From NCBI RefSeq assembly GCF_042643165.1, contig NZ_JBHRSH010000002.1:1302001-1366000 (forward strand): a stretch of 64,000 nt of DNA, read 5' to 3'. The stretch comes from Hyphococcus aureus. Lineage in GTDB: Bacteria > Pseudomonadota > Alphaproteobacteria > Caulobacterales > Parvularculaceae. The notes under the pieces were generated by a model. That model saw only the letters and a list, made by a program, of their open reading frames with translations. It did no database searches and was not told where the DNA came from. Shown here piece after piece: positions 16,786 through 24,607 of this stretch. The position numbers and the translations under genes were made by a program. How positions within the stretch are numbered: the first letter of the stretch is position 1; the number at the start of each line of letters is the position of its first letter.

Positions 16786-16857
16786 TTGCGAATGACTCTC
16801 AATTGCGATTTTCTAAGCGACATCAAATGCGATTGCAACTTAGAATCATTCGCATTA
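16786..16857. promoter_or_regulatory. paired Fur-like boxes in the receptor/DUF6607 divergent promoter
   Basis: TTGCGAATGACTCTCAATTG (from 16786) and, inverted, TGCGAATGATTCTAAGTTGC (reading from 16856 on the minus strand) are near-identical 20-25 bp sites facing each other with about 20 bp between. Both resemble the GCGAATGA-x-TCTCATTCGC form of Fur box. The positions, about 26 bp and 150 bp from the two start codons, suit repression of both genes by Fur under iron-replete conditions. The regulator is inferred from motif only. Confidence 0.6.
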
Positions 16858-17008
16858 TGAGAAGAAATGGAGAAATTGATCCGGCGCGGCCGCGTCAAGG
16901 GGAGAGAGGAAAGGAAAGCAGCTCAGGCGCAGCCTGGGGAGCCGCCCTCGCTTCCGCCGACCGAACACCGGACCAGCTAGTTGTCATCACCAGAGGGAAG
17001 ATCAGACC

Positions 17009-18034
17009 ATGAAGATCAGATTCATCGCCGCCATCGGGCTCGCCGCCGCCGCGCTTGGCGTAGGGCTCGGCGGCTGCGCCACATCCACAGCGCAGAGCAC
17101 AACGCCGGGCGCAACATCAAGCCATCGCAACGCCGATTTCGAAGCCGACAGAAAAGCCATCCTCGCCATGGCGGGGAATTATCATGTCACCTTCGATTTC
17201 ATCGAAACCGTCGCCTTTGAAAAAGGCTATGAGCTGAAAGACCGCAAACTGTCCGGCGGCAATGAGATCGTGCGTATCATCGCCGATGACGGCGATTTCA
17301 TAAGCCTGCAGCATATTCTCGTTGTCGGCGGCGACGACAAATTTCCCGTGAAGCACTGGCGTCAGGACTGGCGCTATGAACCGGAAAGCGTGCTGGTCTT
17401 TACCGGCGCCAACACCTGGGAAACGCGCGACCTCAGCAAAGCCGATGTCAAAGGCAAATGGTCTCAGGTGGTGTATCAGGTTGACGATGCGCCGCGTTAT
17501 GGCGCGGTTGGCGCATGGGAACATGAAGACGGCGTTTCCGCATGGACGCCGCCGCGCGAATGGCGCCCCCTGCCCCGCCGCGACGCCACCAAGCGTGACG
17601 ACTATCAGGCCGTTGACGCCATCAACCGTCATGCGATCACCCCCGACGGCTGGGTGCACGAACAGGACAACACAAAGCTGGTCCTCAAAGGCGGCGAACC
17701 GCACGCCCTCGTGCGTGAAATCGGCGTCAACACCTATAAGAAATTCGACGATTTCGAGATCGCCATTGGCGATGATTACTGGACGGCGACCGAAGACTAC
17801 TGGGCCGCTGTGCGCGCCGAGTGGACCCGCATCGAAGCCGAAAATCCGAGCTTTGGCCTGACGGTTCAGGGCGAGCCGGAGGCGGTCTATATGCCGATCC
17901 TCGATCTTGCCGCAGCCGTCGAAGACGGAGAAAAAACCAGCGAAGCCGCGGCGGATGAAGCGCGCGACATTATCGCATCCTTCGTCACCACCAGCCCCGC
18001 CGGCCTGCAGGCAAGGCTCGCCTCCGCCGACTAA
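17009..18034 (+). CDS. DUF6607-family lipoprotein
   Basis: A 341-residue protein. The signal peptide ends in LGGC (lipobox Cys near residue 23). The mature part starts with FEADRKAILAMAGNYHVTFDF, typical of DUF6607, and contains several Trp-rich strands (KHWRQDWRYEP, GKWSQVVYQVDD, WTPPREWRPLPRRD). DUF6607 has no known function but is commonly found beside TonB-dependent receptors, as here. The divergent promoter with Fur-like sites implies iron-linked expression, so a role in handling the receptor's cargo is plausible. A Shine-Dalgarno GGGAAG precedes the ATG. A strong hairpin follows the gene. Confidence 0.75.
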   Translation: MKIRFIAAIGLAAAALGVGLGGCATSTAQSTTPGATSSHRNADFEADRKAILAMAGNYHVTFDFIETVAFEKGYELKDRKLSGGNEIVRIIADDGDFISLQHILVVGGDDKFPVKHWRQDWRYEPESVLVFTGANTWETRDLSKADVKGKWSQVVYQVDDAPRYGAVGAWEHEDGVSAWTPPREWRPLPRRDATKRDDYQAVDAINRHAITPDGWVHEQDNTKLVLKGGEPHALVREIGVNTYKKFDDFEIAIGDDYWTATEDYWAAVRAEWTRIEAENPSFGLTVQGEPEAVYMPILDLAAAVEDGEKTSEAAADEARDIIASFVTTSPAGLQARLASAD

Positions 18035-18086
18035 ATCAACCTTCGGAGACAGGCGCGGCGGTGTTCTTCCCGAAATGCCGCGCCGG

Positions 18087-18142
18087 ACCATCGCCCGCTT
18101 GGGTCGCACCCCGCAGTGTGCGGCCCGGCGGGCGATGGTTTA
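18087..18142 (+). terminator. long hairpin after DUF6607 gene, probable terminator
   Basis: The outer arms ACCATCGCCCGC and GCGGGCGATGGT (18087-18098 and 18128-18139) enclose a second stem GGTCGCAC...GTGTGCGGCC. The hairpin ends in TTTAT. It separates the DUF6607 gene from the AraC gene. Confidence 0.5.
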
Positions 18143-18223
18143 TGATCTACATCCCTTTCACATTCGCGCGCGCTGGCGCGCTTGTGAGTGGAGCGCATAG
18201 GGTTTCGCGGCTAGCGAAGCGCC

Positions 18224-19150
18224 ATGGATGTGCTCGACGATATTCTGGCGACGCTGGCGCTGAAAGGCGCGCTTTATTTCCGCACGAACTTCACTGCGCC
18301 CTGGGGCGTGACCGTTCCGGAACTGAAAAGCGCGGCGCGATTTCACCTCGTTGTGGAGGGCCGGCTTTGCGTCAGGGTGAAGAGCGGACCGGCGGTGACG
18401 CTCGGCCCGGGCGATCTCATTCTAGTGCCGGCGGGGCGCAGTCACATACTATCCGGCGAGCCGATCGAAACCGCACCGCCCCTTGAAACCGTGCTGGCGG
18501 ACGCCGGCTACGATGGCGGCGGCGTTCTGGTCGCCGGCGGCGGCGAGGATGAGGCGGCGACGCAGATGATCTGCGGTCACTTCACCTTTCGCGACGGCGC
18601 AGATCACCCCTTGTTGCGCGCCCTGCCCGATCATCTTTTGTTGTCGGCGTCGATGCGAGCGCGCGAGCCATGGCTCGATGAAACCCTCCGGCTGTTGACG
18701 CGCCGCATTTTTGAGGCCGGGCCCGGCGCGGGCGCCGCCGTGACGCGGCTTTCCGAAGCGGCGTTCGTCGAAATGGTCCGCGTGGGCGCGACCGCCGCGC
18801 CGCAAATGGCGCCGGTGCTGTCTGCCCTCTCCGACAAACAGATCGGCCGCACCCTGACGCTGATGCATCAGCGGCCTCAGGACGTCTGGACTGTCGAAAG
18901 CCTTGCGGGCGAGGCCGGCATGTCGCGCAGCCGCTTTGCAGAAAAATTCCGCGAGATGATCGGCATGAGTCCTCTCGCTTACTTAAGCGAATGGCGTTTG
19001 CAAAAAGCGCTTGCCCTTCTCGATAATGCGCAATGCAGCGTGCAACAGGCGGCGGCGCAAACCGGTTACCTTTCGCCGGCCGCCTTCACCCGCGCCTTCA
19101 CCGCGAAATTCGGCGCCTCCCCGTCGCAATATCGCCGCCAACATGCATAA
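18224..19150 (+). CDS. AraC-family regulator with N-terminal cupin domain
   Basis: A 308-residue protein. The N-terminal half is a cupin-like ligand domain (about 10-180, with LGPGDLILVPAGRSHIL), and the C-terminal half is the AraC pair of helix-turn-helices (about 205-305: VESLAGEAGMSRSRFAEKFREM and AAAQTGYLSPAAFTRAFTAKFG, ending in PSQYRR). It lies downstream of an iron-uptake pair and upstream of YHS and VOC genes on the same strand, so any of these may be targets; the inducer is not deducible. The Shine-Dalgarno is weak. Confidence 0.85.
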   Translation: MDVLDDILATLALKGALYFRTNFTAPWGVTVPELKSAARFHLVVEGRLCVRVKSGPAVTLGPGDLILVPAGRSHILSGEPIETAPPLETVLADAGYDGGGVLVAGGGEDEAATQMICGHFTFRDGADHPLLRALPDHLLLSASMRAREPWLDETLRLLTRRIFEAGPGAGAAVTRLSEAAFVEMVRVGATAAPQMAPVLSALSDKQIGRTLTLMHQRPQDVWTVESLAGEAGMSRSRFAEKFREMIGMSPLAYLSEWRLQKALALLDNAQCSVQQAAAQTGYLSPAAFTRAFTAKFGASPSQYRRQHA

Positions 19151-19300
19151 ATATTGCAGATCGTCCCGAAGACTTTGCGGAAAATCCAGATCTCCGCCGG
19201 GAATATTGATCCAAACGCCCGGACGCCGCAGATGGGTTTCGTTCAACAACGAAACGCGGACCGAAAGAAACGATCCGCCCAAAGATCAACGGAGAAACTC

Positions 19301-19780
19301 ATGAATACGAAACTCATCCCGCTTCTGATGCTGGCCGCCGCCAATATCGTCAGCCCGGCCTTCGCTGCGGACGAAAACAACACGGCGCCGGGCCTTACCG
19401 CCGCGGGCGCGCCGCTCGGCCTACACGGCGCCGACCCGGTCGCTTTCATCGATATCGGCAACCGCATCGAGGGAACAGCCGCCTTCACCGCCGTTCATGA
19501 CGGCGTCGCCTATTACTTCGCGACGCGCGACAACATGAATGCGTTCAAGCGCGCGCCGCAGAAATACCTGCCGCAAAATGGCGGGTTCTGCACCTTCGGC
19601 GTGTCGGTGGCGAAGAAGTTTGACGGCGATCCGCAATATGCGGACGTCCATAACGGCAAGCTTTATGTCTTCCTCAACGAAGACATCTTCCGGATGTATC
19701 AGAAAGACAAAGACGGCGTGATTGCGAAGGCGGAAAAGAACTGGGCGAAGATCCAGCACGCCTCCGCGCGCGACCTTTAA
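19301..19780 (+). CDS. secreted YHS-domain protein
   Basis: A 159-residue protein with start at ATG 19301 behind GGAGAA. The Sec signal peptide ends at about residue 22 (PAFAAD). The mature protein follows the YHS-type pattern: LHGADPVAFIDIGNRIEGTA, VAYYFATRDNMNAFKRAPQKYLPQ, GGFCTFGVSVAKKFDGDPQ and VHNGKLYVFLNEDIFRMYQKD. One Cys (about 94) lies at the position where some relatives carry selenocysteine or cysteine. YHS modules are linked to metal handling, so a place near iron-uptake genes makes sense, but the precise role is unknown. Confidence 0.8.
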   Translation: MNTKLIPLLMLAAANIVSPAFAADENNTAPGLTAAGAPLGLHGADPVAFIDIGNRIEGTAAFTAVHDGVAYYFATRDNMNAFKRAPQKYLPQNGGFCTFGVSVAKKFDGDPQYADVHNGKLYVFLNEDIFRMYQKDKDGVIAKAEKNWAKIQHASARDL

Positions 19781-19850
19781 CCCCCCTCTTTCTGAACGCG
19801 GCGCGCCTTTTCTCCCATGAAGGCGCGCCGCAACACCGGAGACAAACATC

Positions 19851-20240
19851 ATGACCATCATCGATCATTTGAGCGTCGGCGTGCCGGCGATTGAGGAGGC
19901 TGCGCGATTTTACGACGGCCTCATGGAAACGCTGGGCCTGAAAAACCTCGCCCAGACGGAGGGTTTCGCCGCCTATGGCGCAGCGGCGCCCGCGTTTCTC
20001 ATCATGAAACCCGAAAACGGAAAAGACGCCGGCGCCGGCAATGGCATCCACATTGCGTTCTCAGCGCCCGGCAAAACCGCCGTCGATGCGTTTCACGCTT
20101 TCGCAACCAGGAATGGCGGCGCCTGCGCCGGCGCGCCCGGTCCGCGGCCTGGCTATCCCAAAGCCGATGTCTACACCGCCTTTGTCCGTGACCCTTACGG
20201 CAACAAATTGGAAGCGATCTTCAACGGCTTTGCATCCTGA
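19851..20240 (+). CDS. VOC-superfamily (glyoxalase/dioxygenase-like) protein
   Basis: A 129-residue protein with a single VOC module made of two beta-alpha-beta-beta-beta units. The first contains IDHLSVGVPAIEEAARFYDGLM with the metal-type His near residue 5. The second contains GNGIHIAFSAPGKTAVDAFH and DPYGNKLEAIFNG with the usual late Glu. Family members include glyoxalases, dioxygenases and antibiotic-binding proteins; the reaction cannot be told. The Shine-Dalgarno GGAG is well placed. It is followed by a hairpin that terminates the opposite strand. Confidence 0.85.
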   Translation: MTIIDHLSVGVPAIEEAARFYDGLMETLGLKNLAQTEGFAAYGAAAPAFLIMKPENGKDAGAGNGIHIAFSAPGKTAVDAFHAFATRNGGACAGAPGPRPGYPKADVYTAFVRDPYGNKLEAIFNGFAS

Positions 20241-20250
20241 TTTCAAACGT

Positions 20251-20288
20251 AAAAAAGCGGCTCCGCCAGAGGGCTATGGCGGAGCCGC
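20251..20288 (-). terminator. rho-independent terminator of the 25-codon ORF
   Basis: GCGGCTCCGCC (20257-20267) pairs with GGCGGAGCCGC (20278-20288). On the minus strand the hairpin is followed by six T (20256-20251), the classic terminator layout. It lies 41 bp after the stop of the 25-codon minus-strand ORF and converges on the VOC gene. Confidence 0.75.
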
Positions 20289-20328
20289 AAAGAGCGTTTC
20301 TCTGCTAGGAGTGACGAAGGTCGCAGGA

Positions 20329-20406
20329 TCAGAGAAACGCAGCGATGGCGCTGAAATATCCGGTGAGGACAAGGGCGATGACGCTCGTGGCCGCCGCGCG
20401 ATACAT
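20329..20406 (-). CDS. 25-residue putative membrane peptide (OxyR-box-associated small ORF)
   Basis: ATG at 20406 (minus strand) lies eight bases after a perfect GAAAGGAG Shine-Dalgarno sequence; the stop is TGA at 20329-20331. The peptide starts MYRAAATSVIALVLTG and ends in AIAAFL: one Arg, then a single hydrophobic helix of about 20 residues. A terminator hairpin with a T6 run follows, and an inverted repeat with 11-base arms (20294-20304 and 20330-20340) sits across its 3' end. An OxyR-like box lies 92 bp upstream. It looks like an independent transcription unit for a small inner-membrane peptide. Function unknown; translation not proven. Confidence 0.55.
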   Translation of the reverse strand: MYRAAATSVIALVLTGYFSAIAAFL

Positions 20407-20497
20407 TAGGGTGTCTCCTTTCTCGATAATCTCGTTGTTGCGCGCTTCATATGCTGACGCGCCCTTCGAACAACAAGCGATCAAAACTGGATTTTAT

Positions 20498-20514
20498 GAT
20501 CGTTTTTTCCTATC
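20498..20514 (-). promoter_or_regulatory. OxyR-like box upstream of the 25-codon ORF
   Basis: On the minus strand the sequence reads GATAGGAAAAAACGATC, which matches the box at 21474-21490 in 12 of 17 bases, with the same half-site spacing (one mismatch in the second half-site). It lies between the end of the LysR-type gene and the small ORF, in a position suiting activation. Confidence 0.45.
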
Positions 20515-20525
20515 GAAATCGAATG

Positions 20526-21452
20526 TTATTGCGGCGATGAAATGGAAAGATCCTTGAACCTGCGCGCAACAACGTCACGGATCACGCCGGCGATTGTGCG
20601 ATAGGAGTCGGCCCGGCCGGCGCTTTTCCGCCAGATGAGACCCACGCTGCGGGTGACGGTGCGTCCTTTCAGTTTTCTGACAACCACTTCACTGCGCGCC
20701 GTCAGCTCTGAATGAACGTAAAGCGCTGGCAAAAAAGCGGCGCCCATGCCCATCCCAACCATCACACGCAGGGCGTCAAGACTGGTGCCCTCATAATCGC
20801 GCACCAGCCTTGCGCCGAAAGTATCGCATAGAGAAGAAATCTGGTCGTAGAGGTGATAGCCGGGGCTTAAACTTAGAATATCGAGGCCGCGAAGCGCCGA
20901 CACTGAAACAATTTTTTCTTTCGCTAATGGATGATCGCGCGCCAATGCGAGATAGAGCGGCTCATCGAAAAGCTTTTCAGCCACATGCTCCTTGCTCGCA
21001 GCAGGAAGTTGCGTCAGCACCATGTCATGAACGCCGCGTCCGAGTTCGTCTTCGAGGAAGCGCGGTTCGCTTTCGCGCACATAGAGGCGAAGTTTTTTGT
21101 GCGAACGATGCAGCGCCGCCACTACATGAGGCAAAAGATAGGGGCCAAGCGTCGGCTTGGAGCCGAGACGCAATACTCCTACAAGGCCGTGCTGGGCGCC
21201 CGCTGCAAAATCGGCGATACCCTGGACTTCATTCATGAGACGCCGCGCGCGCTCCGCCACCTCCCGCCCCGCAGGGGTTAGGACGACGCCTGACCGGCTG
21301 CGTTCCGCAAGACGCAAGCCCAACTCGGCCTCAAGATTTTGAACCTGAACGCTCAGCGAAGGTTGCGTCATGCCGAGCCGTTCAGCGGCGCGGCGAAAAT
21401 GGGCTGTCTCCTCAACCGTAAGCAGGCACTGCATCTGTTTCAGGGTGATCAT
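20526..21452 (-). CDS. LysR-type regulator, OxyR-like, peroxidatic Cys replaced by His
   Basis: A 308-residue protein. The N-terminal winged helix (MITLKQMQCLLTVEETAHFRRAAERLGMTQPSLS) is followed by an OxyR-type effector domain (LGSKPTLGPYLLPHVVAAL, FDEPLYLALARDHPLA, GMGAAFLPALYVHSE). At the redox site, OxyR has G-H-Cys199-L-R-D-Q; this protein reads G-Y-His200-L-Y-D-Q. The second redox Cys is kept (Cys209 at the Cys208 position). It therefore cannot form the standard disulfide and may sense something else or be constitutive. It is divergent from the nhaA operon, as NhaR-like regulators can be; the sequence is nearer OxyR. It lies beside two OxyR-like boxes. Confidence 0.8.
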   Translation of the reverse strand: MITLKQMQCLLTVEETAHFRRAAERLGMTQPSLSVQVQNLEAELGLRLAERSRSGVVLTPAGREVAERARRLMNEVQGIADFAAGAQHGLVGVLRLGSKPTLGPYLLPHVVAALHRSHKKLRLYVRESEPRFLEDELGRGVHDMVLTQLPAASKEHVAEKLFDEPLYLALARDHPLAKEKIVSVSALRGLDILSLSPGYHLYDQISSLCDTFGARLVRDYEGTSLDALRVMVGMGMGAAFLPALYVHSELTARSEVVVRKLKGRTVTRSVGLIWRKSAGRADSYRTIAGVIRDVVARRFKDLSISSPQ

Positions 21453-21473
21453 GGCGGAGTCTCCGGATTAATA

Positions 21474-21490
21474 GATAGGAACTTTCTATC
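21474..21490. promoter_or_regulatory. OxyR-like box in the regulator/nhaA divergent promoter
   Basis: GATAGGAACTTTCTATC has ATAG/CTAT half-sites with a 7-base gap, matching the OxyR pattern ATAG-N7-CTAT, and a further ATAG follows at about 21496-21499. It lies 22 bp upstream of the regulator's start and about 80 bp upstream of the divergent operon, fitting autoregulation and control of nhaA. Confidence 0.6.
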
Positions 21491-21568
21491 GAAATATAGT
21501 TATTGATGGCCTTTTCAATAGGCTGGCGAAAACCACGTTCTTCCCGAAGCCATCACAGGATGAATACC

Positions 21569-21925
21569 ATGCTTGATTACGTCGCCTCGTCTCCCGCAAG
21601 ACCGCCCGCTGACAGCCGCCTTGGTCAAGATGAACATCGCATACTCGACCTTCTGGCTTTATGGAACGAAGATTGCGCCGCGCTCAGACGGGCGATTGAA
21701 GATCAGACCGACTGGGGACCTTTTGAACTCGCGGAGATGACCCCGGCTTTCTACGATGTGTTCGGCGCGCGGCGCATTCTTTGCCGCTTCATTTTTCACG
21801 TTGACGCTGACGCACGCGAACCGTTTGAGTGCGATCTACGCCGCAGACTTAATTCAATTACAAGCTGGAAGGACGCTCCCCGGACGCGATTGCTCGACAC
21901 AACACACACGGAAAACACCTCATGA
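21569..21925 (+). CDS. small soluble protein encoded upstream of nhaA, unknown
   Basis: A 118-residue protein. ATG 21569 is preferred because AGGA ends nine bases before it; ATG 21560 is also possible. No signal or membrane helix is present. It has a flexible, Pro/Ser-rich start, then acidic helices (HRILDLLALWNEDCAALRRAIEDQ, ELAEMTPAFYDVFGARRIL) with two Cys. Its stop overlaps the nhaA start (ATGA at 21922), so it is co-translated with the antiporter and may modulate it. No family recognised. Confidence 0.6.
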   Translation: MLDYVASSPARPPADSRLGQDEHRILDLLALWNEDCAALRRAIEDQTDWGPFELAEMTPAFYDVFGARRILCRFIFHVDADAREPFECDLRRRLNSITSWKDAPRTRLLDTTHTENTS

Positions 21926-23154
21926 CAATCCGGAATTTCACTCAGCTCTTTCGTGGCGATGCTTTGGTCGGCCTGATTTTGATCGTGGCGGCGGCGCTAG
22001 CTTTATTGGCGAGCAACGGCGTATGGGGCGATTTTTACGATCTGTTCCTGCTGACGCCTGCCGCGATCAAGATCGGCGCCTTCGCTATCGAAAAGCCGCT
22101 ATTGTTGTGGATCAATGACGGGTTGATGGCCGTTTTCTTTTTTCTGGTTGGGCTTGAACTCAAACGTGAAATTCTGCGCGGCGAGCTGTCTTCCTGGGAC
22201 AAGGCCGCCTTGCCGATCTTCGCCGCCATTGGCGGAATGGCTGTTCCGGCGTTGATCTATGCCGCCTTAAACTGGGCCGAGCCGTCATCTTTGCGCGGCT
22301 GGGCGATTCCAGCAGCCACAGATATAGCATTCGCGCTCGGCTTCCTCGCGCTGGTCAGCATGGGCGCGCCGACAAGCATGAAAATATTCCTGCTGGCCGT
22401 CGCTATTATCGACGATATCGGCGCCATCGCCATCATCGCGCTGTTTTATACTGCCGATCTTTCGGTCGAGATGCTCGCCTTTGCGGCGGCCGGCGTCGCC
22501 CTGCTCGCCGCTCTGAACCTGGCTGGCGTCAAGCGCGCCTCGCCTTATATTCTCATCGGCGCCGCGATCTGGGCCTTTGTCCTGAAGTCCGGCGTTCACG
22601 CCACCCTTGCAGGAGTCATCACCGCGCTGATGATCCCAATGGAAGGCAAACGCGAGAACGACCCGTCACCGCTCAAAACGCTTGAGCACGGCCTCCATCC
22701 CTGGGTTATCTTTCTGGTGCTGCCGCTCTTCGCATTCGCCAATGCGGGGCTTTCCCTTGCGAATTTGTCCCCCTCCGCAATGGTTTCGCCCGTGACGCTC
22801 GGCGTTGCGCTGGGGCTGTTCGTCGGCAAGCCGCTGGGGGTCCTGACCGCCGCCGCCGCAGTGGTGCGAGTGGGCTGGGCGAAACTGCCCAACGGCGCCA
22901 ACTGGCTGCATATGGCCGGCGTCGCCGCTTTTACCGGTATCGGCTTCACCATGAGCCTTTTCATCGGCGGTCTCGCCTTCTCAGATGCCGCCATGCTTAA
23001 CAATGTGCGGCTTGGCGTTCTCGCCGGATCGCTTGCCTCGGGGCTCGCCGGATGCGCGCTGATCTTTCTCGCCGGCCAGCGCGCCTCGGCCGCAAAAGCG
23101 GTTCGCGCGAAAAAAAATCCGAGCCGCGGATTTAGGCTCTCAACAGCCACATGA
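21922..23154 (+). CDS. nhaA: Na+/H+ antiporter NhaA
   Basis: A 410-residue inner-membrane antiporter that exports Na+ (or Li+) in exchange for protons. Diagnostic stretches are VGLELKREILRGELSSWDKA (helix two and loop), TDIAFALGFLALVS, and AIIDDIGAIAIIALFYT with the paired Asp residues of the ion site. GFTMSLFIGGLAF lies near the end. About twelve hydrophobic segments are visible, as expected for the family. It is controlled with the small upstream gene and probably by the divergent OxyR-like regulator. The C-terminal tail (about 20 basic residues) is longer than usual. Confidence 0.95.
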   Translation: MTIRNFTQLFRGDALVGLILIVAAALALLASNGVWGDFYDLFLLTPAAIKIGAFAIEKPLLLWINDGLMAVFFFLVGLELKREILRGELSSWDKAALPIFAAIGGMAVPALIYAALNWAEPSSLRGWAIPAATDIAFALGFLALVSMGAPTSMKIFLLAVAIIDDIGAIAIIALFYTADLSVEMLAFAAAGVALLAALNLAGVKRASPYILIGAAIWAFVLKSGVHATLAGVITALMIPMEGKRENDPSPLKTLEHGLHPWVIFLVLPLFAFANAGLSLANLSPSAMVSPVTLGVALGLFVGKPLGVLTAAAAVVRVGWAKLPNGANWLHMAGVAAFTGIGFTMSLFIGGLAFSDAAMLNNVRLGVLAGSLASGLAGCALIFLAGQRASAAKAVRAKKNPSRGFRLSTAT

Positions 23155-23328
23155 TAGACGCTTTCCGCCCCATTTCGCCCGCGTCCTGTGCGCCCCGTCA
23201 CAGCGCCGGGGCGGGCGAAGAATTATGAAGATATGGAAACTTGACGCCAGATTATGAACGCAATTTGAACCATCCGGCGCCATAAGGGTTCCCTATATGG
23301 GATGGGTAGCGACGACAGGGCAAACGGT

Positions 23329-23535
23329 ATGGGTTCGTATTCAAAAGCCATCATCAAGGACGAGATTCGTTTCGGGACTTCCACATCCGGCGAGAATGCG
23401 CCCTGCGGCGAATATGAGTTGACCTGCAAGGACGGTTGCGTCGGTCTTTGCCACTGTAAGGACAAGCGCGCTTTCACGCTCTCCCTCGACGCCTTTATTC
23501 AGCATCTCAATGAAGGCCGCATCGCTGTCATTTGA
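23329..23535 (+). CDS. small cysteine-rich protein, unknown
   Basis: A 68-residue protein with start ATG 23329 behind AGGG; ATG 23302 would add nine residues. Five cysteines cluster in the centre: P-C-GEYEL-T-C-K-D-G-C-VGL-C-H-C, which resembles a small metal-binding knuckle. It has no signal peptide, so a cytoplasmic metal site is likelier than disulfides. It stands alone between nhaA and the convergent FkbM gene. No family recognised. Confidence 0.55.
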   Translation: MGSYSKAIIKDEIRFGTSTSGENAPCGEYELTCKDGCVGLCHCKDKRAFTLSLDAFIQHLNEGRIAVI

Positions 23536-23548
23536 CGGGTCTTGACGC

Positions 23549-24505
23549 TTAGACTGCCAAAGCGCTTTCAAACAAAGGCATGGCCTCCGGCAGGAGCCAT
23601 AAAATATCGCTTTTATCGGTTCGCTCGAACAGCGCGTCTGCATTGGCGATCGGCGTCAGCCAAAGCCGGTGCGACAGGCCGCTACGACGCAGGTCAATGT
23701 GATGCGCCGCATATCCCCGCGCACTTAGCAGGCGAAACAATTCATCCAGCTCGTTTCGCGGCGTTAGATGGCGCTGATATTCCGTTGTCATGACGGGGCG
23801 GGTTTTCTCGATCACCTTCAGCAAACCGGAAACCGCCTGGCGTTCATAGCCTTCGACATCAAGCTTGATGAAGGTGGGTTGGTCGGCGGACAGCGCATCC
23901 AGCAAGAGATCGTCGCCGCGCTCAACGCGAACCGTCGCTTCCTCTGTGACAACCGCCATCAACGGTCCATCGAGATTGGCCAGCGTTCCGGATTCGCTGC
24001 CGCCATCGAGCACCCGGAAGGTCAGATCGGCCGCCTCGTCCGAAAGTCCGCAAGCATGAACGATGATCTGGTCGAATCTGTTCATCGCCGCATGTTCGAG
24101 AATGCGCGCGCGCACGGTTTCGTTCGGTTCAAAAGCATGAACGCGCCCGCCGGGGCCGACGAGCGAGGCGGCGAACAGGGACAACAGCCCGATATTCGCG
24201 CCGCCATCAATAAACTGCCCGCCGGGTTTCAGGACGGCGCGCATGATGAGCAGCAATTCAAGCTCCTGATAGCGCCCGAGGAAATATGTCCCGCGCTCGA
24301 AGGCCGCGGAAAGATCCAGCCAGACATCGCCGGCGCCGCTTTTCAGCGTGAGCTTTTTCCAGCCCGCATCCGCCCAGCGTTGATTGTGGTCGAAGCCAAG
24401 GCCGGCGATGCGATACAGCTTTCCCCACCCCGGCAGTTCAGCGCGCGTCCAGGGAAGCACCCCGGCATGAAGTCCAAGTTGCGCTATTTTCCGCTGCTGA
24501 GGCAT
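23549..24505 (-). CDS. FkbM-family methyltransferase
   Basis: A 318-residue SAM-dependent methyltransferase. Start at 24505 behind AGGTGGGA; an earlier start at 24562 is not supported. The FkbM core is clear: GGQFIDGGANIGLLSLFAASLVGPGGRVHAFEPNE (SAM site, about 93-128), then FIKLDVEGYERQAVSGLLKVI (about 206-226) and PVMTTEYQRHL. FkbM enzymes methylate hydroxyls of sugars or polyketides; the acceptor is unknown. No polysaccharide genes are nearby. Confidence 0.85.
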   Translation of the reverse strand: MPQQRKIAQLGLHAGVLPWTRAELPGWGKLYRIAGLGFDHNQRWADAGWKKLTLKSGAGDVWLDLSAAFERGTYFLGRYQELELLLIMRAVLKPGGQFIDGGANIGLLSLFAASLVGPGGRVHAFEPNETVRARILEHAAMNRFDQIIVHACGLSDEAADLTFRVLDGGSESGTLANLDGPLMAVVTEEATVRVERGDDLLLDALSADQPTFIKLDVEGYERQAVSGLLKVIEKTRPVMTTEYQRHLTPRNELDELFRLLSARGYAAHHIDLRRSGLSHRLWLTPIANADALFERTDKSDILWLLPEAMPLFESALAV

Positions 24506-24542
24506 AAATTCCCACCTTGTGATTCCGGCAAAAAGGCATTGT

Positions 24543-24560
24543 GCAGGATTCGCGTCCTGC
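24543..24560 (-). terminator. hairpin downstream of the SH3 lipoprotein gene
   Basis: GCAGGA (24543-24548) pairs with TCCTGC (24555-24560). On the minus strand a TTTTT run begins about eight bases later. It could end the SH3-lipoprotein transcript ahead of the FkbM gene. Confidence 0.4.
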
Positions 24561-24607
24561 AAGATGCAGGCCCGGCGAAATAAAGCCTTATTGCAGGGGC
24601 CGGCCGC

